Below are positions 42,762 to 50,401 of a stretch of DNA of 64,000 nt, piece after piece (the stretch's first letter is position 1; every line of letters starts with the position of its first letter). Source of the DNA: Companilactobacillus kimchiensis (GTDB lineage: Bacteria > Bacillota > Bacilli > Lactobacillales > Lactobacillaceae); NCBI RefSeq assembly GCF_001438805.1, contig NZ_JQCF01000001.1, forward strand, positions 62,001-126,000. The letters run 5' to 3'. The notes under the pieces are model-generated. The model had not been told where the DNA came from and made no database searches. It saw only the letters and a program-made list of their open reading frames with translations. A program made the position numbers and the translations under genes.

Positions 42762-43790
42762 TTAGTCTAAGCTAGCAAACTTTTCAAGTGAACGGATCAT
42801 TTGAGCTGTGAAACCTGATTCATTATCATACCAAGCAACGGTTTTAACAACTTGACCAGAACCTGAACCAACGATTTGTGTTTGAGTAGGATCAAAGATT
42901 GAACCAAAGCTAGTTCCGATCACATCTGATGAAACAATTTCGTCTGCGTTGTAACCGAACGATTCACTGTTATCAGTATATTTCTTGATAGCATCATTAA
43001 CTTGATCAACAGTAACTTCCTTGTCCAAAGTTGTAACTAACTCAGTTACTGATCCAGAGATAACTGGTACACGTTGAGCATGACCATCCAACTTGCCATT
43101 CAATTCAGGAATTACTAGTCCTAAGGCTTTGGCAGCACCAGTTGAATGAGGAATGATGTTTTGAGCGGCAGCACGAGCAGCACGGACATTACCGTTACGT
43201 TCTGGACCATCTTGAAGCATTTGAGTAGCTGTATAAGCATGAATAGTTGTCATTGAACCTGCTTTGATGCCAAATTCTTTGTTAACAGCATTAGCTAAAA
43301 GTGCAATACAGTTTGTTGTACATGAACCTACTGAGGCAATTTTAACATCATTAGTTAAAACATCTTCGTTAACACCATAGACAACGGTTGGCATTTGACC
43401 TGATGGTGCGGAGATCATCACACGCTTAACGCCAGCATCGAGATGGGCTTGGGCTTTTTCAGTTGATGTATAGAAGCCAGTACATTCAAGCACAATGTCA
43501 ACTCCATCATTTTTGACCCATTTCAAATCTTGGGCCTGCTTTTCAGCGTAAACAGGAATTCTCTTACCATCAATAACGATGGCATCGTCTTCGTTTGAAA
43601 TTGAATCGATTTTGAAATTACCATGTCCAGTATCATACTTCAATAAGTGAGCCAACATATGTGGTGATGTTAAATCATTGATTGCTACTACTTCCAAATC
43701 AGTCTTACCTTGAGTTTGTAATGTAGCAATTCTTCTAAAGGCCAAACGACCAATTCTACCAAATCCGTTAATACCAATTTTTGTTGTCAT
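42762..43790 (-). CDS. gap: Glyceraldehyde-3-phosphate dehydrogenase
   Basis: A 342-residue type I GAPDH that oxidises glyceraldehyde-3-phosphate with NAD and phosphate in glycolysis. NAD site [14 protein letters not shown] and AINDLTS (Asp favouring NAD), catalytic Cys in [10 protein letters not shown], His in TIHAYTATQ and the C-terminal WYDNESGF are intact. It stands alone, not in a cggR-gap-pgk-tpi cluster, and a LysR gene diverges from it. TAGGAGGA is a strong ribosome site, consistent with high expression. Confidence 0.97.
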   Translation of the reverse strand: MTTKIGINGFGRIGRLAFRRIATLQTQGKTDLEVVAINDLTSPHMLAHLLKYDTGHGNFKIDSISNEDDAIVIDGKRIPVYAEKQAQDLKWVKNDGVDIVLECTGFYTSTEKAQAHLDAGVKRVMISAPSGQMPTVVYGVNEDVLTNDVKIASVGSCTTNCIALLANAVNKEFGIKAGSMTTIHAYTATQMLQDGPERNGNVRAARAAAQNIIPHSTGAAKALGLVIPELNGKLDGHAQRVPVISGSVTELVTTLDKEVTVDQVNDAIKKYTDNSESFGYNADEIVSSDVIGTSFGSIFDPTQTQIVGSGSGQVVKTVAWYDNESGFTAQMIRSLEKFASLD

Positions 43791-43919
43791 AATAAATTCC
43801 TCCTAAGTTTTTTCTTTCTCTTAACTTACAAGTACATTATATGGTCAGTCTGCTATATAATAAACTACGAGAATGAGAAAGTGGATATCTCAAATACAGA
43901 TATCAAAAGAGGCTCAATT

Positions 43920-44765
43920 ATGAATATCGATACCTTTAAAATGGTCATTGCCATTGTTCAAACTGGTAGTATCTCTGGTGCGGCACAACAGTTAGGTTAT
44001 GCCCAATCTAATATTTCGGCCAAGGTCCACCAACTAGAATCTGAATTAAAAACTACTATCTTCTATCGAACTAATCGTGGTGTTGTTTTGACACCTGACG
44101 GCAAAAAATTCTACAAACGTGCCATCGAAATCGTTAATTTAACCGAAGATACTATCCACCAACTCCAAAGCCCCACTATGGTAGCTGGTGATTTACATAT
44201 TGGTACTCTACAATCGGCTTCTGAATCTTATTTACCACCAATTTTAGTCAAATATCATCACAAGTTCCCACGAGTCAAGTTGGCCATCGCCACTGGTAAT
44301 CCTTTGGAAAACATTCATCAAGTTTTGAATTATGAATTAGATGGTGCCGTTGTTGGTGAAAACGTCGATGAATCCGAATTAGAATCAATTCCCTTAACTA
44401 CCGAAGAGTTGTGCCTAGTATCAGCTAGTCCAGAAATTCCCGATTTAGATCACACACCATTCTTGGTCTTTTCACCCGGTTGTATTTATCGTGAAGTAGC
44501 TGAGGACTGGTTGAAGTCCTTGAATAAAACCATGCACCATCCCATTGAATTTAATTATTTAGACGGAATCATGGCCAGTGTTTGTGCTGGCCTTGGTATC
44601 GGGATTGTCCCTAAACATAAAGCAGAATTGTTTGCGAAAGAAAAGCTAGTCTATATGACCGAATTACCAAAAGAATTCTCTTCGATTCAGTTATCATTTA
44701 TTTATCGCAAAGATTATGTTATTAATCGTCCTTTCTCTGAATTTGTTAATGTGTTACAAAAATAA
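43920..44765 (+). CDS. LysR-family transcriptional regulator
   Basis: A 281-residue regulator. The N-terminal winged HTH reads FKMVIAIVQTGSISGAAQQL, GYAQSNISAKVHQLESEL and FYRTNRGVVLT; the effector domain spans about 90-281 (GDLHIGTLQSASESYLPPIL). The start is at 43920; a longer frame to 43881 lacks a site. It is divergent from gap across 129 bp containing a partial dyad TATA..TATA with an 11-12 bp core, so it may regulate gap or itself. The coinducer is unknown. Confidence 0.9.
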   Translation: MNIDTFKMVIAIVQTGSISGAAQQLGYAQSNISAKVHQLESELKTTIFYRTNRGVVLTPDGKKFYKRAIEIVNLTEDTIHQLQSPTMVAGDLHIGTLQSASESYLPPILVKYHHKFPRVKLAIATGNPLENIHQVLNYELDGAVVGENVDESELESIPLTTEELCLVSASPEIPDLDHTPFLVFSPGCIYREVAEDWLKSLNKTMHHPIEFNYLDGIMASVCAGLGIGIVPKHKAELFAKEKLVYMTELPKEFSSIQLSFIYRKDYVINRPFSEFVNVLQK

Positions 44766-44855
44766 TCAAATCCAACTTGTCTAGCCTATAAATTTGTTTA
44801 CTTCCCTTTGATGACTTACATTTAAGAAAAAAAGAAATTATTGGAGATGTTGAGC

Positions 44856-45026
44856 ATGATTAGGGAATTTGATATCTTTTCTAAATTAATTGCTGGTCTT
44901 TTATTAATCAGCAACTTATATTTTTGGATATTTAAACGAGAATTTAATCTACCATTAATTATTGCAACTTTGATCCTAGTTGTAATCTACTTTATCATGA
45001 AAAAGAAACTATCAAAAAACTCGTAA
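44856..45026 (+). CDS. Small membrane protein, 56 residues
   Basis: It starts MIREFDIFSKLIAGLLLISN and has two hydrophobic stretches (about 10-26 and 33-49) separated by a basic turn and followed by the basic tail MKKKLSKNS. GGAGATG precedes the ATG at 44856 and a terminator follows immediately. It lies 90 bp after the LysR gene. The function is unknown. Confidence 0.55.
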   Translation: MIREFDIFSKLIAGLLLISNLYFWIFKREFNLPLIIATLILVVIYFIMKKKLSKNS

Positions 45027-45057
45027 TTGGTTTTTAAATCAATTACGAGTTTTTTTA
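45015..45057 (+). terminator. Rho-independent terminator
   Basis: AAACTCGTAATTG pairs perfectly with CAATTACGAGTTT around GTTTTTAAAT, followed by a T-run. Confidence 0.92.
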
Positions 45058-45080
45058 TGCCAAATATAAATTTTTCTTGT

Positions 45081-45098
45081 TATCGAACCGGTTCGATA
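45081..45098. promoter_or_regulatory. Perfect 18-bp palindromic operator
   Basis: TATCGAACC/GGTTCGATA is a perfect dyad in the spacer between a possible -35 TTGTTA (45078-45083) and -10 TATATT, about 85 bp upstream of the antiporter ATG. The symmetry with a central CG resembles LacI/GalR-family sites. The sequence differs from the MalR-type operator TGTTATCGGTAACA of this window, so a different repressor is expected. Confidence 0.75.
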
Positions 45099-45181
45099 GA
45101 CTATATTTAAAGTGATTAGTTATTTAATTTTTTATATGAATATTTAATTAATCAACAATTTTATTATTGGGGGATGTTTTT

Positions 45182-46570
45182 ATGTTGCACTATTTCGACT
45201 TAAAACGACCAGCTAAAATTGGACTTTCAATTGATCAACAGAAACAACGTTGGTTAAGAGAATTTCTAAAATCGTTCCTGGTTGTTTTCTTTGTTTATTT
45301 CTGTATGTATTTGATTCGTAACAACCTATCAGCGGCTCAACCACTTTTAGTTAAGCAAGGTATATCGACAACTGCCTTAGGTTGGATCGGTTATGGCTTT
45401 TCATTAACCTACGGAATTGGTAAAACAGTTCTTGGTTATGTAGTTGATGGTAAGAATACCAAACGATTCATGTCATTTCTTTTGATCTTAGCTGCTTTCA
45501 TGACTTTGGTCATTGGTATGGCTTTGTTGATGAATCAAGCTCCAGTTGGTTTGATCCTAGTTCTTTGGTCATTAAATGGACTATTTCAATCACCTGGTGG
45601 TTCAGCTTCACTTTCAACCATTTCTCGTTGGACAACTACAACTTCACGTGGTCGTTACATCGGAATTTGGAATATTTCTCACGAATTTGGTGGTGCCGTT
45701 GCTGGTGTGATTGCCCTTTGGGGTGCCAATCACTTATTCGCTGGTAACGTCGGTGGTATGTTTATTTTTCCTGCTATTATTGGTTTGATTGTTGGTTTCT
45801 GGGGATTATTCTTCGGTGCTGATGATCCACAAGAACTTGGTTGGGATCCTAGTGAAGTTATCTTTGGTGAAAAAGTTTCCAAGGCTGATGAAACTGCTTC
45901 TCAAATGAGTAAATGGACTATCTTTAAAACTTTTGTTATGAAAAGTCCATGGGTTTGGTTACTATGTGTCGCTAACGTCTTTGTCTATGTGGTTAGAATT
46001 GGTATTGTTAACTGGGCTCCACTTTATACCGTACAACAACTACACTTTACCGTAGCTCAAGGTGCCAACACACTATTATTGTTCCAATTAGGTGGAATTA
46101 TCGGTAGTGTTGTTTGGGGCTGGTTCTCAGACTTTCTAAAAGGCCGTCGAGCTGTGGTATCAATTCTTTGTTTAGCTTTGACAGCTGTCGTTGTTCTTGG
46201 TTATCGTTATGGTACTACACCAATGATGATCAATACTTCCCTCTTCTTCTTAGGTATGTTGATCTACGGACCACAATTATTGATTGGTGTTTCAGTTATT
46301 AGTTTTGTACCTAAGAGTGCTTTGAACGTTTCTGATGGTATGACTGGTACCTTTGCTTATATCTTAGGTGACTTAGTTGCTCAAGTAGGATTCGCTGCCA
46401 TTGCTGATCCCAAGGCTAACGGTCTTTCAATTTTTGGTACAACTTTACACGGTTGGAACGATACTTTCATCGTCTTCTATATTGCGGTTGTCTTGAGTAT
46501 CATTGTCTTAGCAATTATTGCAGTTGGCGAAGAGAAACGTATTCGTCAACAACTAGCTACTAGAAAATAA
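45182..46570 (+). CDS. Organophosphate:Pi antiporter, UhpT/GlpT family
   Basis: A 462-residue MFS protein with twelve helices. The segment FVYFCMYLIRNNLSAAQPLL holds the conserved Arg of phosphate binding in helix 1, and GYGFSLTYGIGKTVLGYVVD and SPGGSASLSTISRWTTTTSR (LNGLFQSPGG region) are typical of GlpT/UhpT. It exchanges sugar phosphate or glycerol-3-phosphate for phosphate. The start at 45182 is 5 nt from GGGGGATG. It is monocistronic and probably controlled by the palindrome upstream. The exact substrate cannot be told. Confidence 0.9.
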   Translation: MLHYFDLKRPAKIGLSIDQQKQRWLREFLKSFLVVFFVYFCMYLIRNNLSAAQPLLVKQGISTTALGWIGYGFSLTYGIGKTVLGYVVDGKNTKRFMSFLLILAAFMTLVIGMALLMNQAPVGLILVLWSLNGLFQSPGGSASLSTISRWTTTTSRGRYIGIWNISHEFGGAVAGVIALWGANHLFAGNVGGMFIFPAIIGLIVGFWGLFFGADDPQELGWDPSEVIFGEKVSKADETASQMSKWTIFKTFVMKSPWVWLLCVANVFVYVVRIGIVNWAPLYTVQQLHFTVAQGANTLLLFQLGGIIGSVVWGWFSDFLKGRRAVVSILCLALTAVVVLGYRYGTTPMMINTSLFFLGMLIYGPQLLIGVSVISFVPKSALNVSDGMTGTFAYILGDLVAQVGFAAIADPKANGLSIFGTTLHGWNDTFIVFYIAVVLSIIVLAIIAVGEEKRIRQQLATRK

Positions 46571-46591
46571 TCTTTAATTATAATCAAAAAT

Positions 46592-46633
46592 AAATCGTAT
46601 TAACTAGAAATCATAGTTAGTACGATTTTTTTA
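46592..46633 (+). terminator. Rho-independent terminator
   Basis: AAATCGTAtTAACT pairs with AGTTAgTACGATTT around AGAAATCAT, then TTTTT. Confidence 0.88.
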
Positions 46634-46763
46634 TTATCAATCGAAGCAGATTTAAAAATATTTAATCTATAAAAATAACTATACATTTCTAATATCTTTT
46701 CACTTATTAACTGTCCAATGCCTTATAATTTAAGTAATAACTTGTGAAAGAGGGTATTTTTTT

Positions 46764-47807
46764 ATGAAAGCAGCAGTATTTGAAAAAGCTGGTTTAATGA
46801 AAGTTGAAGATGTTGATAAACCAACAATTCAAGCTCCTGATGACGTTTTGATCAAAGTTGTCCGTGCTTGTGTCTGTGGTTCAGATCTCTGGTCATATCG
46901 TGATTTTGAAGAAAAAGCCGCCCATTCTGAAAATAATGGTCACGAAGCTATCGGTATCGTTGAAGCAGTCGGTGATGACATTACCACTGTTAAACCAGGT
47001 GACTTCGTCATTGCTCCATTTACTCACGGCTGTGGTCACTGTCCTGCCTGTTTAGCCGGATTTGATGGTGATTGTCAATCACACACTGATAACTTCAGTA
47101 ACGGCAATCAAGCCGAATATATCAGATTCCAACATGGTCAATGGGCTTTAGTTAAAGTTCCTGGTCAACCAAGTGATTACAGCGAAGGTATGCTCAAATC
47201 ACTCTTAACTTTGGCTGATGTTATGGCTACTGGTTACCATGCTGCCAAGGTTGCTAACGTTAAACCTGGCGATACCGTGGTTGTTATGGGTGATGGTGCC
47301 GTTGGTCTTTGTGGTGTTATTGCTGCTAAATTAATGGGTGCAAAAAAGATTATTTCAACTAGTCGCCACCCTGACCGTCAAGCTCTAGCACAAGAATTTG
47401 GTGCAACTGATAACGTCGCCGTTCGTGGTGATGATGCCATTAAAGAAATCATGGCTTTAACTAATCATTCTGGTGCTGATGCTGTCCTTGAATGTGTCGG
47501 AACTGAATTATCAACTGTTACTGCCTTACAAGCTGGACGTCCTGGTTCAATCGTTGGACGTGTTGGTTTACCACACACTGGTAAAATGGATGTCGCAGAA
47601 TCATTCGGCAAGAATGTTTCTCTAGCTGGTGGTCCTGCTTCCGTTACTACTTATGATAAAGAATTACTTCTCAAAGCTGTCTTAGATGGTAAGATCAACC
47701 CTGGTAAGGTCTTTACTAAGAGCTTCTCACTTGATCAAATCAATGACGCTTATCAAGAAATGGCTGATCGTAAGGTCATCAAATCAATAATCGTGGTTAG
47801 TAAATAA
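46764..47807 (+). CDS. Zinc-dependent alcohol dehydrogenase
   Basis: A 347-residue medium-chain dehydrogenase. Catalytic zinc ligands are Cys in ACVCGSDLW and His-Glu in NNGHEAIG. Structural zinc cysteines are in GCGHCPACLAGFDGDC. The Rossmann motif is VVMGDGAVGLCGV, with SRHPDRQ after strand 2 suggesting NADP use. It oxidises or reduces alcohols and aldehydes. GAGGG precedes the ATG, and a TATAAT box lies near 46724. It is monocistronic and ends at the inverted-repeat element. Confidence 0.93.
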   Translation: MKAAVFEKAGLMKVEDVDKPTIQAPDDVLIKVVRACVCGSDLWSYRDFEEKAAHSENNGHEAIGIVEAVGDDITTVKPGDFVIAPFTHGCGHCPACLAGFDGDCQSHTDNFSNGNQAEYIRFQHGQWALVKVPGQPSDYSEGMLKSLLTLADVMATGYHAAKVANVKPGDTVVVMGDGAVGLCGVIAAKLMGAKKIISTSRHPDRQALAQEFGATDNVAVRGDDAIKEIMALTNHSGADAVLECVGTELSTVTALQAGRPGSIVGRVGLPHTGKMDVAESFGKNVSLAGGPASVTTYDKELLLKAVLDGKINPGKVFTKSFSLDQINDAYQEMADRKVIKSIIVVSK

Positions 47808-48030
47808 TTAAATGTTTGGTTCACTGCCGCCTTCCACAAAAAGCAAAATTTGGCTGGAACGTGTTGGGCACGATTTGGAGCCCTACGGTCTTCAAACTCG
47901 GCCTTGTTCTAAGTGGGTTCCCCACTAAGAACAACTTCAACACTGAGTCAATTTTGCTTTTTGTTCCAGGCTAGATTTTTGTTAAAATATACTATTAGAA
48001 ATAGTTGAAAGCTTAATAGTTTTTTGTCAA

Positions 48031-48091
48031 AGACCCTCTATATTAATTGGTTGAGTATGTGTTTCCGATTAATATAGAGGGTCTATTTTTT
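48031..48091 (+). terminator. Terminator hairpin inside the element (rightward)
   Basis: AGACCCTCTATATTAAT pairs perfectly (17 bp) with ATTAATATAGAGGGTCT around TGGTTGAGTATGTGTTTCCG, followed by ATTTTTT. Confidence 0.88.
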
Positions 48092-48114
48092 ATTATTATC
48101 TAAATTTGAAATAT

Positions 48115-48173
48115 AAAAAAACTCTCTATACATATTGAGCTATACGGAAATTAACCCAATAAATACAGAGAGC
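48115..48173 (-). terminator. Terminator hairpin inside the element (leftward)
   Basis: On the minus strand CTCTCTGTATTTATTG pairs with CAATATGTATAGAGAG, followed by TTTTTTT. It shares stem-top and loop sequence (ATTGG, TTTCCG) with the rightward hairpin, so the two look like inverted duplicates. It ends the maltose operon and VOC gene. Confidence 0.8.
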
Positions 48174-48226
48174 TTATTATTATTAATCCATTTTTGTGGA
48201 AGACGGCAGTGAACTACCAACAAGAA

Positions 48227-48610
48227 TCAAACCGTCAATTCGATTTGATTGCCTTCTGGATCACAAACAACACTTTCATAATAGCCATCCCCAGTAGTTC
48301 TAGGACCACTCAGATGTTTGTAACCGGCAGCATCAATCTCCTTAGTTAGATCATCCACTTTATCTTTAGATCCAAGTGACATCGCAATGTGCATATAACC
48401 TAACGGATAACCGGTTTCATGATGTTTATTCAAATCTTCTCTAGAACCAACTTCTAATCTCGCACCATCTGGAAAAGTTAGAAACACAGACGAAAAAGTT
48501 GTAACCGGATTATGATATTTTTCCGATGATGTAGCATCAAAAAATGTCTCATAAAATTCAACTGTCCGCTCGATATTCCTGACAAATAGACCGACGTGTT
48601 CAATCCTCAT
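48227..48610 (-). CDS. VOC-family (glyoxalase-like) protein
   Basis: A 127-residue vicinal-oxygen-chelate protein made of two beta-alpha-beta-beta-beta units. Candidate metal ligands are His in MRIEHVGLFV, Glu in ARLEVGSRE, His in GYMHIAMSL and Glu in NQIELTV, the glyoxalase I pattern. It may convert methylglyoxal-glutathione or another substrate. GAGGG precedes the ATG. It lies 14 bp after the epimerase gene, so it is the last gene of the maltose transcript. Confidence 0.85.
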   Translation of the reverse strand: MRIEHVGLFVRNIERTVEFYETFFDATSSEKYHNPVTTFSSVFLTFPDGARLEVGSREDLNKHHETGYPLGYMHIAMSLGSKDKVDDLTKEIDAAGYKHLSGPRTTGDGYYESVVCDPEGNQIELTV

Positions 48611-48624
48611 AGAATCCCTCTAAT

Positions 48625-49608
48625 CTACAATTTACGATATTTGTATTTATTGGTATAACTAACTCTTTGGCCTTTATTCAAAACTGTTTCGCCAAAATCT
48701 TTTTGATTAATAGCATCAGGTAATGTCTGCATTTCCATAGCTAAAGAATCATAGTCATATTGACTAGCTTTTTGTGAATCTTTAGGATTAGCTGTAAAAA
48801 TAATCAATCCATTACGATCAGTATATAAATCCACTGCTCGCTGATCATTTTTGATTGTAGCGGCTTTGTCACCGACTACAAAAGCATCATCATATTCAAA
48901 CTTATCCATTGGCTTTAATTGCTTCAAGCCTTGACCAATCTTCTTAAAATTCTTGAAGTCATAAGCATTGGTTGTAGCCAATAATTTACCAGTTGGTATC
49001 TTCTCATCATCAACGTCTAAAAAGCGCTTAGCATTGATTTGTAGCTGTTGCTGGCGAATATTTCCTTCACCAACATCAAAGTAAACATGACAAGTTGGAT
49101 TAAACAACGTATCGTGATTAGTTCTGGCCGTATAAGTAATAGCAACCTCGTCATCATCGTTTAGACTATAGCGAACCTTAACCTTCAACTTACCACCAAA
49201 ACCATCTTCACCATCGACAACATGACTAAAGATGACTGAATTGTCAGAATCAATTTCTGCATCAAAATTTTGATACTGCAAGCCATTGTTACCACCATGC
49301 AGTAAATTTTGACCATCATTTGGCTTCAACTGATAATTAACATCATTGATAGTAAAATGGGCTTTATTAATTCGACCAGCGACACGCCCAATCGTCTTAC
49401 CCACTTGATATGGTGTCTGAATATAATCAGTCAAATTATCAAAATGTTCGATCAACGGATGTTTTTGACCATCCTCAATCACTTCAAAATTTTGCCAAGT
49501 AGCAGCATAACTTAAAACACTGATACTAGTTTGATTACTATTAGTTATTTTGTACAGGTTCACTGATTTATCATCAGTTTCCCCAAATTTTGTTTTTGAA
49601 ACTACCAT
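48625..49608 (-). CDS. galM: Aldose 1-epimerase
   Basis: A 327-residue mutarotase. The family segments are GRVAGRINKAHFTINDVNYQ, LLHGGNNGLQ (substrate His), NPTCHVYFDVGEG (catalytic His) and the Glu-containing LAMEMQTLPDAIN near the end. In this operon it would interconvert the alpha and beta anomers of maltose or glucose so that the phosphorylase and kinases receive the proper form. GTAGGT precedes the ATG. It follows pgmB by 30 bp. Confidence 0.92.
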   Translation of the reverse strand: MVVSKTKFGETDDKSVNLYKITNSNQTSISVLSYAATWQNFEVIEDGQKHPLIEHFDNLTDYIQTPYQVGKTIGRVAGRINKAHFTINDVNYQLKPNDGQNLLHGGNNGLQYQNFDAEIDSDNSVIFSHVVDGEDGFGGKLKVKVRYSLNDDDEVAITYTARTNHDTLFNPTCHVYFDVGEGNIRQQQLQINAKRFLDVDDEKIPTGKLLATTNAYDFKNFKKIGQGLKQLKPMDKFEYDDAFVVGDKAATIKNDQRAVDLYTDRNGLIIFTANPKDSQKASQYDYDSLAMEMQTLPDAINQKDFGETVLNKGQRVSYTNKYKYRKL

Positions 49609-49638
49609 ACATTTACCTACTTCTGTGTCTCAAATATC

Positions 49639-50337
49639 TTAATCAGTTGCAATAGAATCGGACATCTGATCCATAGCCTTCTTAATATTTTCAAGTGTTA
49701 CTTCTGAAGTATCATTGAAGTTAATATCAGCTTCATGAAGAATTTTTGGATCTCCAATTCCAACAGATGTTTCACCTGATCCATTAATAGCTTTAACACC
49801 AGCAACGGCATCCTCTAATCCAACACACTCTTCAGGTTTGAGATTCAAGATTTCAGCCCCACGAGTATAAATTTCTGGATCTGGTTTACCATGTTTTAGA
49901 GTGACTGGATCAACCCGTTCATTAAAGTACTTAGCTAAATCTAATTTTTCCAAAACTCGTGGTGAGTTTTTAGAAGACGAAGCCAATGAGATCAAATAAT
50001 GATGATCAGCAATATCTTTAATAAATTCACCCATACCTGGTAAAATTACGGATTTATCTAATGATTCTAGTAGTTTCAAATAATTATCATTTTTCTCTGC
50101 AGCATATTTAATTTTTTCATCTTCTGTATAGTCGTTCTCTTTACCACCATACTTTAAGATCAGATTCAACGAATCCATTCTACCAACACCTTTTAGTTGG
50201 TTTCCTAGGTCCTCAGTCCAAGTAACGTCTAATTCATCAGCCAATTGATGCCATGCTTGGGCATGATAAGCCGATGTATTAGCAATTACTCCATCTAAAT
50301 CAAATACAAATCCTTTGATCTGTTCGAATTTAACCAT
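49639..50337 (-). CDS. pgmB: Beta-phosphoglucomutase
   Basis: A 232-residue HAD mutase that converts beta-glucose-1-phosphate to glucose-6-phosphate. FVFDLDGVIANTSAYHAQAW carries the nucleophile and acid/base Asp with the substrate-specificity His, KGVGRMDSL is the cap motif, SLASSSKNSP holds the phosphate-binding Ser and GLEDAVAGVKAI the metal-binding Glu-Asp. It directly follows the maltose phosphorylase gene, its source of substrate. AAAGGAG precedes the ATG. Confidence 0.95.
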   Translation of the reverse strand: MVKFEQIKGFVFDLDGVIANTSAYHAQAWHQLADELDVTWTEDLGNQLKGVGRMDSLNLILKYGGKENDYTEDEKIKYAAEKNDNYLKLLESLDKSVILPGMGEFIKDIADHHYLISLASSSKNSPRVLEKLDLAKYFNERVDPVTLKHGKPDPEIYTRGAEILNLKPEECVGLEDAVAGVKAINGSGETSVGIGDPKILHEADINFNDTSEVTLENIKKAMDQMSDSIATD

Positions 50338-50401
50338 ATTAGTTAGCTCCTTTGATTAAAAAGATGCCTGAATTATATATCCAGACACCCTTATTTTACA
50401 A

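Larger units (their letters stand above)
47819..48214. repeat. 396-bp element bounded by 24-bp inverted repeats
   Basis: The left arm 47819-47842 (GTTCACTGCCGCC then TTCCACAAAAA) and right arm 48191-48214 are inverted copies with one mismatch. Between them lie nested hairpins: AAAAAGCAAAATT (47838-47850) pairs with AATTTTGCTTTTT (47952-47964); TTGTTCTaAGTGGG with CCCACTaAGAACAA (47912-47943); and two long terminator hairpins in opposite orientations. No frame of useful length is present. It fits a non-autonomous mobile or REP-like palindromic element between convergent genes; no target-site duplication is evident. Confidence 0.55.

Noticed and set aside
45081-45098. cre site upstream of the antiporter
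   Set aside because: The 18-bp palindrome does not match TGNAANCGNTNNCA, so CcpA binding is not the best reading.
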